Part shown: piece by piece, positions 38,777 to 52,126 of the stretch | Numbering within the stretch: the stretch's first letter is position 1 | Layout of the letters: each line of letters opens with the position of its first letter | Assembly: GCA_019843655.1 (NCBI GenBank) | Contig: JACDQD010000011.1 | Coordinates: forward strand, 4,444,604 to 4,508,603 | Source of the DNA: Lethocerus indicus | Lineage: Eukaryota > Arthropoda > Insecta > Hemiptera > Belostomatidae | Reading direction: 5' to 3' | Length of the DNA stretch: 64,000 nt | Made by a program: the position numbers and the translations under genes | Notes under the pieces: generated by a model | Database searches by the model: none | Told to the model about the DNA's origin: nothing | The model's input: only the letters and a program-made list of their open reading frames with translations

Positions 38777-38824
38777 GTTCTACCCGAGGCAGAATTAGGC
38801 AGTCACAGCGCCGCCCTGATACAT
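38777..38824 (+). CDS. Candidate internal exon (48 bp), gene unknown
   Basis: A pyrimidine-rich acceptor (TTCTTTTCGTTTGCAG) leads into 48 bp that end at a consensus donor CAT|GTAAGT. The segment is open in phase 0 at both ends and would encode VLPEAELGSHSAALIH. It is more GC-rich than its surroundings. No family is recognised from 16 residues and no partner exon can be joined with confidence, so it may be an internal exon of a gene with large introns or a chance match. Confidence 0.33.
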
Positions 38825-40805
38825 GTAAGTTGATTTATCTGAAATGCATTAAAAAGTGGTGGATGTTATGATAATTAGGAATGGGTATTTTTTTAAAAGA
38901 AACGTAATGTAAAAATTATGTAATATAAAGTCATTCTCTTTATCCGTGATTCACGGTTTTACCTTCCATCGCATAACTATTTTTATTTTGATAAATTAGT
39001 TTCCTTTTATGTATCAAAAAGCCAGGGAGCATTCCTTTGCGCACAAAAGATTTCCGACTGAGCTATCTCGAATTCCATTTGAGGATTATTATCTTGGAAT
39101 TCATCTACGCGGCTTCCATATTCTGGTGTTATTCGGTTTCAGGTTACCGGTCGGGACAGAATTGTTACCCGGTAGAGAACATATCTCATTCCGTAAAATA
39201 TTCTCAGGTAGTCGGGTTGAGATTCAGAGCCCGCATTCGGCAAGGAGGTAATGGCTTTCTTTTTTTTTGTCCTCCCTTTTGCTTTACGGATTCTCAACTT
39301 AATCCGCCGTCCGACCGGACTTTATCGCGGGACTTCCATTTACGGGGGACAACGCGCTTAACGAACCCATTCAAGCGAAGGCCGTTCGGCCGCGGGCAGA
39401 AAACTCGAACTGCAACCCGAGCTTCTCGGGCTCTCTGGTCGTCCACTATTGCATACACTATAGCATTGTCTCTTCGTCCTTTTCTGACCTCCAAGGTATA
39501 CGAATTGCTTCTGAAGGAGAAGAGTTCTGCACTCATACCATCATCGATTGTTTTCGGTTATACAAAATTGCATATTGTATATATCCTGACAATCGTGCTC
39601 AACGTACCGTTTTTTTATACAGGGAAAACATTTTAATTCCCAAATTCTACTCCCACCTTTGTAACCATTTCGAAGCGAGGCCTGACGCAGCACATTTTGG
39701 GCCCATTCAATTGAACCGCTTTTATTTCTTCTTTTCGAGGAGGAAACCGTTTCCCCTTCACCGGCTCCTCTCGACGGTGCTATTTGGTCGGTCCAGTTTT
39801 GGAGGCCGAGTTCCGAAATTAACAATCGCTGAGGCATGCAAATGTGAGGCCCTATACGCTAAATGGCAAATTGCTTGTCCTTTCCCTTGAGACTTTTCGC
39901 GGTGTCCAGTCTGTAATTGTTGTTTGGGCGGGCAATTCGGTGCCTGGGTCACGATATTTCGAAAAAAATGGTCTGGGGGTCGCTCGGCATTAAATGTCAC
40001 TGCAGGCAAATTGGCAGTTGCCTGAATTTCAATTTGGATTGGAATTCAAAAATTAATTTTAACCGCAATTTATTCAAACGGTATTTTGACTGTAGCGAGT
40101 GACCGGCTTCTCGGTATTATATGAATACCGCCTATTTAATGAGTTCAAACGTAAGGCTTTCATTCGTTTATGAATATGATGAATATAAAACAGTACGGCG
40201 AATATACAAAAAGGTAAACATTTTTATATTTAATTTTGATTTCATATTTGGCATATCACTATAGTAGGACTATGGCAAAGGTGGTAAAATTCCCATGAAA
40301 TAATCTCGGGCCAGTATTTAGCTTTTTCTCGATCTAGATTCTAGAGATTTAAGGGTTGCTTCAAGATATAGATAATTTTTTTCTTTAATAAAGAATAATT
40401 GATTTTGTATTTTGCCTAGCTCAGATTTGCAAATTGAATACTTTACATTTAATCGGAAGCCCAACTACCAAACCGATCTAGCAACTGAACCCCTTCACCA
40501 TACCGGTTGGCCTCTGAGCCTTTCGCATATTTAATAAAATACTATAATTAAAAAGGAACTAAATACAGGGCCTACGATTGCAACGTTTGACAAACGACGT
40601 CCCTCCTGTTCTCGGCAATTATTGGACGGATATGACCTGCTCTACGGTTTAATAAGAAAAAAAGGAAAGGGGGAAAGACAAAAAAAATAATAAACATAAA
40701 GGCGGACAAATGGGGCCGCATAAGTCTCAAGATATATTGTCCCGTTTAAAGTTAATTCGCGTTCGGGGTGAAGGGGTCAAGCGTTCGGGAGGCCGTTAGT
40801 CAGTT

Positions 40806-40910
40806 GGGCCGAGCGGAGGCGTACGGGGCCCAGGGACTGCTGAATTTAAATTCATTTCTCCGACCGGAATAAACCGGATATTTCGGACGTCGGGATTTTA
40901 ATTGCCGTCG
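40806..40910 (+). repeat. Diverged 100 bp duplicate, member 1
   Basis: Aligns by eye with 41706-41810: GAGCGGAGGCGTA at the start, TTTAAAT in the middle, and GGATATTTCGGACGTCG followed by TTTTAAT at the end, with equal spacing. Confidence 0.5.
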
Positions 40911-41705
40911 TCCTTTCGGCCGTCTCGAAAACCAGGCCCAAGCCGAATAATTATATGCCCTCCATGTTGTAATTTAGCGCACGACGCTGTTCGCGGGCAC
41001 AAATCACTTTATGAATTAAGTTTATCGCCCGCGTTTTCCCCGCTTAACTTTTAAGCATCCTGGCAGAACTTATCTCCACCGTTCGTTTAATTTAACTTCA
41101 CTTTTTTCTCGCTATTCAGAAAATGGACAGTTTAGATCATTATGTCTTCAACTTCTATTGATTGTTGGAAGATAAATCGATCCATCGATAAAATCTTTAG
41201 GTAGTAATTGTTGATATTAATACGCCTCGATATATTTATGTCCGCTTGAAATGAAACGAGATCGTATGTAGTTAGGAAGGTTGAAAATCTGTTTCAGAGG
41301 GAACTCTGTAAATAGAATGATTTCTAACATTACTAATCTACTGCTACAAGAGAACTAATAGTACTATCCGGGGGGGAGCATGATGCTCCTTCGCCAACGA
41401 TACCCTATTACTGCACTATAACTATATAGTTCCAGCAAGGTGGAAAGCAAGTGTGAACAGTGAATCACACCGGTAATAAACTGCCGGCTGCCTTCGATTC
41501 AGGCTCAAACGAGGTGCCGTGTGGCGGTGTAATCTCCGCCACGTTCTGTACCTGTACCTGTACAATAGTATTATAACAAAATGGTGACAGATACTAATTG
41601 CATAGAAGACTTAAAGCTTGCGCGATGGGCTGAAATTATGGCAGCGGAAATTATAGCTCCCTTTGACACTGCAGCATGGGGGTTATTCTATACGAGCAGA
41701 GCGCT

Positions 41706-41810
41706 GGGGAGCGGAGGCGTAGCCGGTTTCTCGGGATATGGTGTTTAAATATTTAACGAACCCGATTGAACAGGATATTTCGGACATCGAATTTTTAATC
41801 GGCCTCTTCT
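41706..41810 (+). repeat. Diverged 100 bp duplicate, member 2
   Basis: Partner of 40806-40910, about 900 bp downstream in the same orientation: GAGCGGAGGCGTA, TTTAAAT, GGATATTTCGGACATCG, TTTTTAAT. Confidence 0.5.
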
Positions 41811-41884
41811 TTTTTTGTGAAATGCGTCTTTAATTGTGCCATGGAAACGCCCGAGACGCTATTACGGAAGCACGAACTATTCGC

Positions 41885-42035
41885 AGGGTTTTTTTTTCTC
41901 AGCCATCCACTATCTCCGGATAAGTGGTTTAAGATTTCCCCCCAGCGAGGATGGAGCTGAATTAGTTCAGAATTTAAGGGTAAATAATCAGTCACCAGGC
42001 AATACTGAGAGCCACACTTTCACAAATACCACTCA
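41885..42035 (-). repeat. Dispersed repeat family A, copy on the minus strand
   Basis: Read on the minus strand: GTATTTGTGAAAGTGTGGCTC, CCCTTAAATTCTGAACTAATT, CTTATCCGGAGATAGTGGAT and a run of A then CCC. The order is as in copy 1. Confidence 0.5.
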
Positions 42036-43579
42036 AGAATGAAATAAGCCAAAAAACTGCCTTCTTGCAAGATGACACAAATTATTTTATGAATCAGTAT
42101 GAGTTTCATAGTGTGTTTTTAATATAATGAAACACGCTATATTAACATTTCGAGCGTTTTCCAGCAAATTATTTTTTGTTCATTTCAATTAGCTCGCGGT
42201 AACGGAAAAGGTAGTGTAAGAGTATTTAATTCATTACAAAATAGTATCGCTTTTTCTTAGATCTGTAGCCACCTATCCCACGGGTAAAGCCAGGAAACAA
42301 GGAAAAAAATTAAATCAAATTACCGACGAATTAAGCTAGGAATCAGTATGCGATTTCCCAATCGTCGGACAGACGAATGGTCCCGGTTTATAACGAATTC
42401 CCGGATCCTTAAATTGTCATTTTCCGGGGATCCGCGACGCCTATACCCTGGCATGAGTGATGTAACGCGTCTCAGCGCAGCGCAATAACCTACTTCAATT
42501 GCTCCATTCAAATTCAATTTTTTCCTCGGACTTTCTCCGGCCGGATCGGGCCGGCCGCGGGGGGAAAACCTGGACAGAAAAATGAAAAAAAAATTAATAC
42601 TCCAACATTTGAATTTACGACGGGGAATACAGTTTCCGATTTCCCGATTTATTACTGCTTTCGGGAATCGGTAATTTTTGTGATTTATCGACAACGTAAT
42701 TTCTCATTTAATCCGACTTTGATAACACGTAATTATGATTTACAACCTTCAATAATACAAATAATATCAGATAACTTGACCCTCCGAGGGTCCGGACATT
42801 GTCCTATTTGTCGGAGACAGGAGACGGTCAATCCAATTTCTCTTAGCCGATAGTTATATGCATGTTAAGTGTAAGAATATTAATTATGTTCGTATTGCTC
42901 AAATTTGAGATAAGAGAGGTTTCAGTTGGAGAGGCGGTTAGGGTCCGTGAACATGCCCGATTGGTTACGCGCCATTGTTTACCTAACAGACATTTTTTAT
43001 TAATGTTAGCTTTTATCTAATTATAATAAGGCCACCAGGCATAATCACACAAGCACTTGGTATATAATTTCCTTAAACCAGCCAGAAGAGAAAATGAACT
43101 AAAACACCTCAATGAGCGTCGCTCGCTCTCCGCACGAAAGGGGTTAAATGGAGAATAATTGGGGGAATATGCCCGAGTAGTACATTTCTGTACCGGAACC
43201 CGTTTGTTTACTTCGCCTAATTGCCGACGCCGTGTTATCGAACATTCCAGCGTGCCTGGTGGCCGAGTCGAAAGCGATTCCGACTATCGCGGCCCGCCGG
43301 TGGGAATAATTGGGTCAAACGGGTAGCCCGGGTCGGGGCGGGGACCGATTATAACCGCCGAGATGGTGATATAACAACCGGCGATGGGAGAGCGGCAGGC
43401 GTCCTTGCCAAGGCAGCTAACTCCCCTCAACCACTCGGCCACCACTCCCACCAACGGTCATCGCGCATTCAAATTGTTGTTACGAGCGGTTTTAAAATTA
43501 TGCAAAATAGTCTCTAGTACCTGTTTGGCCAGTGTAGGGCCGACGAAAGAGATACTGAAGATGGTGAACAGCCCTGGCC

Positions 43580-43880
43580 GAGGTTTCTTTCCCAGCGATT
43601 CACTGACTCCCGACAAGTGCATTTAAGTTTCTCACCAGGAAAACTTTCCCTAACGAAGATTCCTCAGGCCCAATACGAAGAATTACTGCAAAATTTAAGT
43701 TGAAAGAGCTAGCCAGGCAATATTGATAAGTAAAATCTTAATAATTGAGACCCGACAAATGGAATAAGGTTTTCAGTAGAGAAGCGAACGCCTCCACGTG
43801 GTGGGAGTGGGATAGGGCGCTTTGTTCGGAAGCTAGGAAATAGTTTCCCTAACGCAAGGGCAAGAATTCGGTCTATTGTG
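43580..43880 (-). repeat. Dispersed repeat family A, copy on the minus strand (rearranged)
   Basis: Read on the minus strand: GCGTTAGGGAAACTATTTCC, AGCGCCCTATCC, GGAGGCGTTCGC, then AATCTTCGTTAGGGAAAG, CTTGTCGGGAGTCAGTGAAT and GCTGGGAAAGAAACC. It looks like two overlapping partial copies. Confidence 0.45.
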
Positions 43881-44992
43881 CCGCTCGACTATTTTTCATT
43901 TAGCAAATCGGTTTAGTTTCATCGCTGCGGTTTTCCGTCAGTAATGGAGCCGAGTGCTGGTACATGTACCGATGAAACATTCCAACGCAGTAGCAATGCT
44001 GACAAGACGGTTCACCTTACTATATAAACTGACAATCACTAGAGGCCGAAACCAGTTCAGCGTCTGGACCAAACAAGTGACTGGGGAGAGAAAACCTTCC
44101 GGGTAACGATTGAGTAATAATTATTATGGTGTGCGGTCGTTTGCGCTTTATTCTGTACCCCATTTTTTGTGAAAAATTAAAATTATTTTTAACATGTAAT
44201 TCGATGTCGTTCATTATATAATCTATAAGGCGCAATAATAATATCTATAAATTTTGGAAAAAAACCGGTCACTCAATATACTATTCCAGTATATATTATA
44301 AAAAATATACTATGTATAATACATTTATGGTATAACATAAGGGGGGTAACTTGTATAAAGTAGGAAGTATTAAATACGGCGCGGTTTAATTTCATATTCA
44401 GTTCAGTCTACGGTCTGAAAAGTAGGCCAGCCTTCTGGACGTTAATACCAGTTTTAATCTACCTTTTTTTTTATCTATTCTTAGGGATAATATCCGTTCA
44501 CGGGGTTTCAATAGCCCTCGTGCCACAGCACCTGGACTGTGTACGGTTGACGTGGGAAAGTGGCGGAAAATCGGCGGTGTCCCTCGGTCAAATCGTGATC
44601 GGGGAACGCGCTGGGAAAAACGAGGAAAAAAAGCGGGCCGTCCTTGTCAAGGCAACTCATTGTCCTGTTTTCCTACCGAGCGCGAAACGTTGCACGACCG
44701 CGGCACGCGTCGGGCTAATAAACCGTGGAAATTTCTGATAATTTAAAAAAAATATTTTTTCCCCTTCTTCCGCCAATAAAGGCCAGGCGGAAATCGAGTC
44801 TGCGAGGCACAATAGCGCCGACAGAATACAAATCAGTGATAAAGAGGGATCGGGGAATCCTCCTTTCGCGGAGCCTGCAAGCCTGTCCCGTTCCGAAACC
44901 ACCCAATAATTGGTTTAAAGTATTTGTTGGTGAGCCCACGGCGGTTTGGAATGTCACCCACGCGTGCGATTTTCTTCTTATTTGGTCCTAGT

Positions 44993-45035
44993 TAGACCGG
45001 TTTCGGGTGCTCGCCATCGCCAGTCGCATTCCTAT
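44993..45035 (+). repeat. Dispersed repeat family B signature
   Basis: Reads GACCGGTTTCGGGTGCTCGC then CATCGCCAGT. The same pair of words (ACCGGTTTCGG and a CCATCnTCAGT core about 10 bp later) recurs in the window. Confidence 0.45.
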
Positions 45036-47128
45036 TGTAATACAGTCGATGAGAGATTCTGTCAGCTCAGTCACTCCACTGTTTGCTGATGTGGCATGAT
45101 TTTGTGGTAAAATACGATTTTATCGTGGTTTTTTGTTTTATCTGCGTCTATTGCTTGGTATATTGCAGGCCTCGTATTTATGGTACAGTATATAACGTAT
45201 CCAGTCATCATAAAATATACAACCGTGAAAATAATGGCGAAGAAATGAAATATACCCGAGCAATCAAGAACAAACTTTCAATATCGCATATTATTGTTCC
45301 TCGTGGTCTCATTTAACTATGTCAAGAACACTTTGATGTAATATAATTTTTAAATGTTTATTCTCTGTGTGCGAGCATAATACAAGTTGAATACTGTCTA
45401 TGAAACTGGTAGAAAAGTAACAAATATTTCTATCGTGAACAAAATAATAGCTCTTTCGGATGGGTTCAAAGTTTCCTTTTTGAGGTATGAATGGTGGTTG
45501 TATGTGGATAGCATGATAATATTGTGTGGGCTACAGCCGTTATTTTGAGATTGAATACTTGAATGGGATTATTGTTTGTTTTTTATACGTGTTCAATGGC
45601 CAAACATTCTAATACATTTGTTCTTTGCATGTCTTAGATTGCGTAGACAACTCCCCTGCTGGTTGTCAGCATGAGAAAGCACACATTACAGTGTAATTAT
45701 TGTTTTATTTGTCGATTACGATCTGAGACTATCTCCCTCGATTCTCTGAGTTGCCATGTTCCCTAAAGATTAAACTTACGCTTAAGCTATTGCGTGCTTT
45801 CTTTCTTAGCCAGCATTTAAATTTTATAAATTCCCTATATGATATGGTAATTAATTAATTTTTATAGATTTATCCCCGCTTGGAACTGACCAAAATATTT
45901 CCAAGTAACTACCTGCATCTGAATGGATTATAATACCTAATATATTCATCGTGGCGAACTAGAAGTAATAAACAAGTTGAAAGCGTATAAGCGTTACATA
46001 AAGTAGAGGCGTGCGTAAATTAACGTTATGGGGGTTACTGCATTTTTTCCGGACCATTAAATCGGTTTAAGATTTATGTACAATCCGTACTGTAGATAGT
46101 AGAGGGTTAAGTAGCACCTATATACGTTAGATTGCACAATTGATTGTAAAACAAATCCTGAAACTACCCACTATTAAGTTTTCTTGACAATGCTCTGACT
46201 GTTCGGAATATTTTAATTATTTATAATATAAATTATTATTATAGAATAAATAATTATATTTATTTAGGTTTTGCCACTCGCTGATTGACGAGCACTCATA
46301 TCTGACTAGATGGATACGTTTTTATATGATCATCATGTGAGATGTGTCGTATACCCCATTTCGTATTTATAAATAGATCTAATTTGTAGGACCGAGATTT
46401 AGTTAGAAACTGAGAAAAAATATTATCGACTCAGTCAGTGGTGACAAATCAGGCTAAGGATAAATGCAAATCAACATTCATTATTTCAATCCGGAATGAG
46501 GGTCACACGGAGGATTATACGGTCATTAATGAATATTAAGTATGTTTGCTTTTCAGATTATAATCCAATATTTTTTGATCGATTCTAACCATAATAAGAT
46601 GTAAATACATTACAGAAAATTCACTTGGCCGCCGCCAGTAATATGTTAAGGACGGGATAGAAAGTTGATTTTCCCCACAGCACTTTCCCGATACGGTGCC
46701 CAAACCGGAAATAGGCCCAGGGTTTTCCTGAAGACAGCTCAATTGAACCGTGAAACTAGTTGGCGCCGTTCTTTTCCGTCGCGATTGTACAGCTTTGACG
46801 GGACTCAGTCATAATAAAAAGTAATTGTAGCAGTGACTGACAAATATATGAATAAAGAAAAAAAAAATAGAAAGTTTTGTTCGGTTGACACAGTTGTTAG
46901 ATAATCAATTTCTTCGAAAGCCCCTTTCATATTCCCCTTTGGTTCTTAAAGCTTTATAAATTAGGCGCGTTCCTCATAGTTGGAGCAATATTATATTGAA
47001 ATTATGCGTAAAATAATGAAAGTATAATCAGACGTTGGTGTAGGAAACGTCGATCGTACTGGCTTTCGCCAAGATAAGGGCAAGAAACCGTTCTAACGAA
47101 AGGAAGAGCGGTTCAACCTGTCGCCCTG

Positions 47129-47447
47129 GTGACGTCCCCTGGCTCTGGTCATAATTTGCGGAGGAGATATATAAGGCTACAAAAAATATTGAAAACAGTG
47201 ATAATGAGACTAGTGATACCAGTGACAATAGACTTAATAGCAGTATTACTGGTACATTATATTATAAGCGCCACAGTGCCGGAAACTGACACAACCGTTT
47301 CGGAGGAGGTTTTTCATTATGGCAGCCGGAAGGAAGAAAGATGAAGACCTCATGATCAAATTTGAAGAGAGATTACCTACCAGTCTAATCACCCAGCTGA
47401 AGCAAAAGCTTGATGTACTTGGTTACAGTATGCGGATAACTCAATGA
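47129..47447 (+). other. Two overlapping small open frames, function unknown
   Basis: Frame 1 (47129-47344) contains MRLVIPVTIDLIAVLLVHYI, a possible membrane or signal segment, then SATVPETDTTVSEEVFHYGS. Frame 2 (47319-47447) starts MAAGRKKDEDLMIKFEERLP and continues LITQLKQKLDVLGYSMRITQ, a charged, helix-like peptide. A TATATAA motif lies at about 47167-47173, just inside frame 1. No family recognised. Either frame may be a chance, or a relic of a mobile element. Confidence 0.15.
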
Positions 47448-47963
47448 TCGTCTGCACAGGATTACGCCTGGGGGGGTATCACGTGCTGCGGGACTGGCCG
47501 AGATATGATGGAAGTCAGAAGATTCCGATGTGACCGAATGCTTCTTTTCGAATCCTTTCTGTCAAGAGTTGTGTTATCTAGTTGAGTTAAAATCGTATTC
47601 TTCTTTAATAGATTTACCCGTTATAAATTAAATGAAACACGAATAGGTAATCAACCGACCATTAGGGGCGAAGTGTCCTTCAGGAGTAATGTAACAAACG
47701 AGTGAATATACAAGTATATATATAATATATATTCATTTAGAACGGATACAGTTTCAAAGTTGCGCCGACTGCAATTGATATTAATGCGAGCACTTAACGC
47801 AACTGAATGGAAATCATAGCGAGGCGGATAATTGCATAAGACCGGTAAAGCTCAAATAATGCGATACGAGTCCGCGTAGGTGGGATACCGACAGCGGTTC
47901 ATTTGATTATTAATGCCTTTATCGATTGTGAAATTACAGTAGTTCTATCGCCCGCGAAGGCAA

Positions 47964-48001
47964 GAGCAGCAACAACAACAACAACAACAGCAACAACAAC
48001 G
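47964..48001. repeat. (CAA)n with CAG interruptions
   Basis: About 12 CAA/CAG units on the plus strand. It would give poly-Gln on the plus strand, but the frame around it has no coding look. Confidence 0.88.
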
Positions 48002-48974
48002 GAAAAGAGAATGAAACATGATAGACGTGTCCCCTGTACTCGGCCGTAACAGGATTACATGACAAACGGAGTGGATTATGAATAAACAGGGTGAGCAAAC
48101 AGCATTAACTGAGTGGACGCCCGTCACTGCGGATAAGAGAAGCTTTCTTTTGTATAGCAATCAACTGTGCACAGGTTATACTCATGTTTCTGCGGACTCA
48201 AATTGCCGCCTTGCTAAGTTTTTTGCTCCAGAAGTTTAATTGTCCAGGATAAAATGGAACCATTTAATGATTGTTGTGTCGAGAATTGTCCTTGTTCAAT
48301 CAATTTTCAATTATCATCGACAAAATTCTCTGCCCTCTGGATCACTAGCCTGGAACTGTTATGCGTGAAATATTTTTATAATTTCTCGAATTTATTCCTC
48401 CTATACTTTGGTCAAGTTAAGGAATATAACATATATTATTTAATAGGCTCATAAATTAATATTGACTAGGAATGATTGATTTTACTCGTTCCAAAAATTA
48501 TGGTACGTTTTAATTTAAAAGCTGTTTCACGTTCCCCCCCTTAATTGTCGTCCTCATTATCATAATCGGTGGTCACTTGGTGTCGAGAGAATTTCTAATC
48601 TTGAGTGTTATAACTATATGCTTTCATCTAATCAGCAACATTCTTAATCATCTAATCATAGGTTAGGCGATGGGCTTCTACATAATTTATTTTTGTGTTA
48701 ATTTCCTACCCAAAACATTAGAAAATTTATTGAAAATGTTAACCCACTGTCCTGGATTTACCGTTCGATTATAATGTTCGATTCAAATTTGCAGTAATTT
48801 TATGTTATATAATTCATTTTAATCTATACATTTGTCTATTATTATGACTGAATGTACCTACAATTGTAAGCAATAAATACCAAGGAAAATGCTAACGGTT
48901 TCGCACAACATTCTTGTTGCAGCATTTGTTTATTCAGTTAACTTGATTGTTCCATCTCAGGAAATCAATTATCA

Positions 48975-48979
<5 letters not shown>

Positions 48980-49031
<52 letters not shown>
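48980..49031. repeat. (AT)n microsatellite
   Basis: About 26 AT units, then a short GATA/ATAG-rich stretch. Confidence 0.95.
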
Positions 49032-49033
<2 letters not shown>

Positions 49034-51560
49034 AATAGATAGATAGACGAATAGATATTATGTATTCATACTGAGGCCTCATACAAATAAACCGTATGAT
49101 TTACATAGGCCAAAACAATGCACAACGTTAGGCATACAGTCACCTACAATTATTGCATTTACATATTCATTTATGCTCCTGAAGCCTAGAAATACTCCGA
49201 TGCATCATCATAATATTATCGTAAATCGTAGTAACAGTGATAATTAGCCAGGCGCTATACTTTCTGAGCTACACGCGTCGATTTCCACACTCGATCCTAT
49301 TCTCTGTCGCTTTCTTTCATACTCTCTCTTGAAAACGTTATTATGTTTTTCCCTTGTATTCTGAGGGGAGAATTTCTACCTTTTTCTATATTATTTAATG
49401 TAAAAGTGATAATAGAGTACTAACGTCAGGTACTAACAATTGCAAGAATACGATCATTCAAATCTGTGATTGTAGGATTGTAGATTGATTAGGAATCCCG
49501 ATTCCTAACGCTTCATAACCGTCTCATTTCTCATCCTAATTTGCTCGTTAAACTCCTCTCCTCCCTTACACATCCATCATTTCCGCCTCCACGACGGCTT
49601 AAACGCCACTGGCCTGGAGATCTCTCTTCTTGCGTATTACTAATAGTCATATATTAGTAATATTTAGAACGCAGGGCTCTAGTTAGCGGCCAGAAATGAA
49701 TATTAGAGCTGGAACATGTTTATGTTCCGACCCGACGACTGGTTCCTAACCTGGGACGGGGCCCCGGGATCCGCCGGCTTTCTTCTGCTCCCAGCAACCG
49801 GTTCAACGCCTAATGAAATTCGACCCGAACCGAGTTCGCCGCAGGCACCGCGATTTATAATAATAGTGATAAATTGTTCTCGTTTCGAGCCCCCGGGGAG
49901 CCCGGTTTCCGGAAGGCCGCGTTTCCATTTGGCCAGAGCGGGAAAATCTCCGAATTATATCGACTCGAAGCGATTATGTATTGACGTTGATAAGAAATAT
50001 GATAATTTTGCCAGTGATGAAATAGAACGGCAATGATAAATGTGAAGAATACACTAATTTAAACTATTATAGGTTTATATAAGGTTACGATTTATGCTGA
50101 TATTGGATTGTTGCAAGTTTATTCGCCAAATAAACCGAATGAAAATACTCGACATTTTACGTTGAGTCCTGAATATACCAAACATTTTTACGGGTTTAAT
50201 TACAGACGATTTCTATTGAAATATATTCTTTCTTTTTATTCCTAAGATGATGAAATCGTTATAATTTCTTTTTAATTCTACGGTCGGCTCAAGTTAAGAA
50301 ATTTTTCAACTCTCGGCCGACATTTCTAATCTATGTTAAAAGCCGGTTTAAAGAAAAGGGGACTGAGAAAAGCGGGCTTTTCTGGCTAATGCGGCCGGTT
50401 TGCGACACGGCATTAATTAATCAAGACTTCATCCTGCTAATGAGCCGGGGTCCCGGCCAGCTGCATTAACGCCCGTCTATATTCAGAGCTGAGCGTGAAA
50501 TGTCGGGAATTTGCATTCGGGTTGTTCGGCCAATAAACTTGCTGCAGTCCGATATCGGCAGAAATCATCGCTAAATTGTCTGACTGTAATACGTTTTACG
50601 TGCGTTTATTCATTGTTGTTAGCAAGAATAATCGGTAAATTAATACCAATTTATAAATTATAATTTATTCCTTTTAATTCTTGGCTTTTCCTCTTTTCCA
50701 AGCAATCTGCCAAGTGGAGGTTGTCTTCTGGCGGAGGGAAGCTTGGGAATTGTCTAGCATTAACCATACCATGTGTGTGGAGGCCAAAGATCGCTAGAAT
50801 TATGGTATTCCAAACCCTCGCAGACCACCTAACAGGTGCAATTAGTTCTGGCAGTATAACCCTCCAGTATAACGCTTATAGGGCGCAGTTTAATTAACAA
50901 ACACCTGGCAGATTAATGTTAATAGACTTTTTCATACCAAACATGCGTCGGATACAGTAGGCCACACGGGCGATAATATTTTCGTTTCAAGGCCCCACAG
51001 TAACGATTTCAAATAACAATTATCTTTTATTGGAATGCCGTGTGTGTAATTAATTGCGAAGCCGGTTTCCAGCCTGGAACCATATATCCCCGGGCTCATA
51101 AAAGCACCCCGATGGAAGCACGGCTAAATCTCTACTAAATTTGGACGCGTGAAATACATACGCACTGGCCGGTCATTAAGTCGAATGGGGCAATTCGGTC
51201 GTCCTTACGCAGTTCAATTCATTAGGCCGAACCAATTTTAAAATTTGTAATATCCCGAGGACCCAGTTTTCAGTCACGAACCGATATCCATAAAAGAGTG
51301 TTGATTCCTTACCAATTTTGTATATCATCAAGTGTGAAATATTTAATAACGGACGGGTTTTCATATTTAATTACAAAACGTCGGTTGGGAAGCGGAATAT
51401 TGGCACAATTATGTATTATTCCTAAACACATAAAATTCCCATTAAACATTATAAATATAGACACATTACATTAATTAATATATCATCTTCCTCCTTTTGA
51501 GAAGTATAAGACAACTTATCTATTAAGGTGGGCAATTCCGGTCTCACATATGTCTTACGC

Positions 51561-51561
<1 letters not shown>

Positions 51562-51603
<42 letters not shown>
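51562..51603. repeat. (TA)n microsatellite
   Basis: About 21 TA units. Confidence 0.95.
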
Positions 51604-51607
<4 letters not shown>

Positions 51608-52126
51608 TATATGTTAAGCGAGATAGAAATCTTTGTGTCCGCGTCGGCAGAGCTAGTTTCTATGATGAATAGTTCCGATTCTAATTAAGATGCGGTACAG
51701 TCGCCTTAATCCGCACTCCAGGAATGCTCAGCGGCGTGTTCTGACTGTGACAAATACTGTGAGAATGCTTCGTAAATTTAATTGATTAAAATCTCCCAGT
51801 TATATTTTATCTGTTTATTTATACTATTTTTATAAACATACATTTTATTCATATTAGTGTCAATATTAACATTGCTAGAGAAACCACAAAACCTCGATGG
51901 TTTAAAGTCATCGTAGCCTCGTCGTCTTTAGTACTCCATCAGTAATACAGTTAGTAACATCCTCGACAATAAAATATGGACTATACCATAAAATACATTC
52001 TCACGGTAGTTAGGTGTTTTGTTTAGGGCTAATATTTTTTTAGCGCTTAAGTTGCAGGTACGCTATGGCAAATCTGCGAAATAACGACCTCGGATAGGTT
52101 TGGTTAGGAGTGTGGTAAGTTGAGAC

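Larger units (their letters stand above)
38830..47120. other. Gene-poor stretch with repeats and islands
   Basis: Contains the duplicate pair at 40.8 and 41.7 kb, family A copies at 41.9 and 43.6 kb, a family B copy at 45.0 kb, and GC-rich islands at about 39290-39800, 40740-41060, 42340-42680, 43200-43480 and 44520-44960. No gene recognised. Confidence 0.55.

Noticed and set aside
39037..39636. 199-codon open frame, plus strand
   Set aside because: Other frames and the opposite strand are also open here, as expected from local composition; no domain or family seen.
52058..52113. Exon-like segment between TTGCAG and GTAAGT, plus strand
   Set aside because: All three frames contain a stop.
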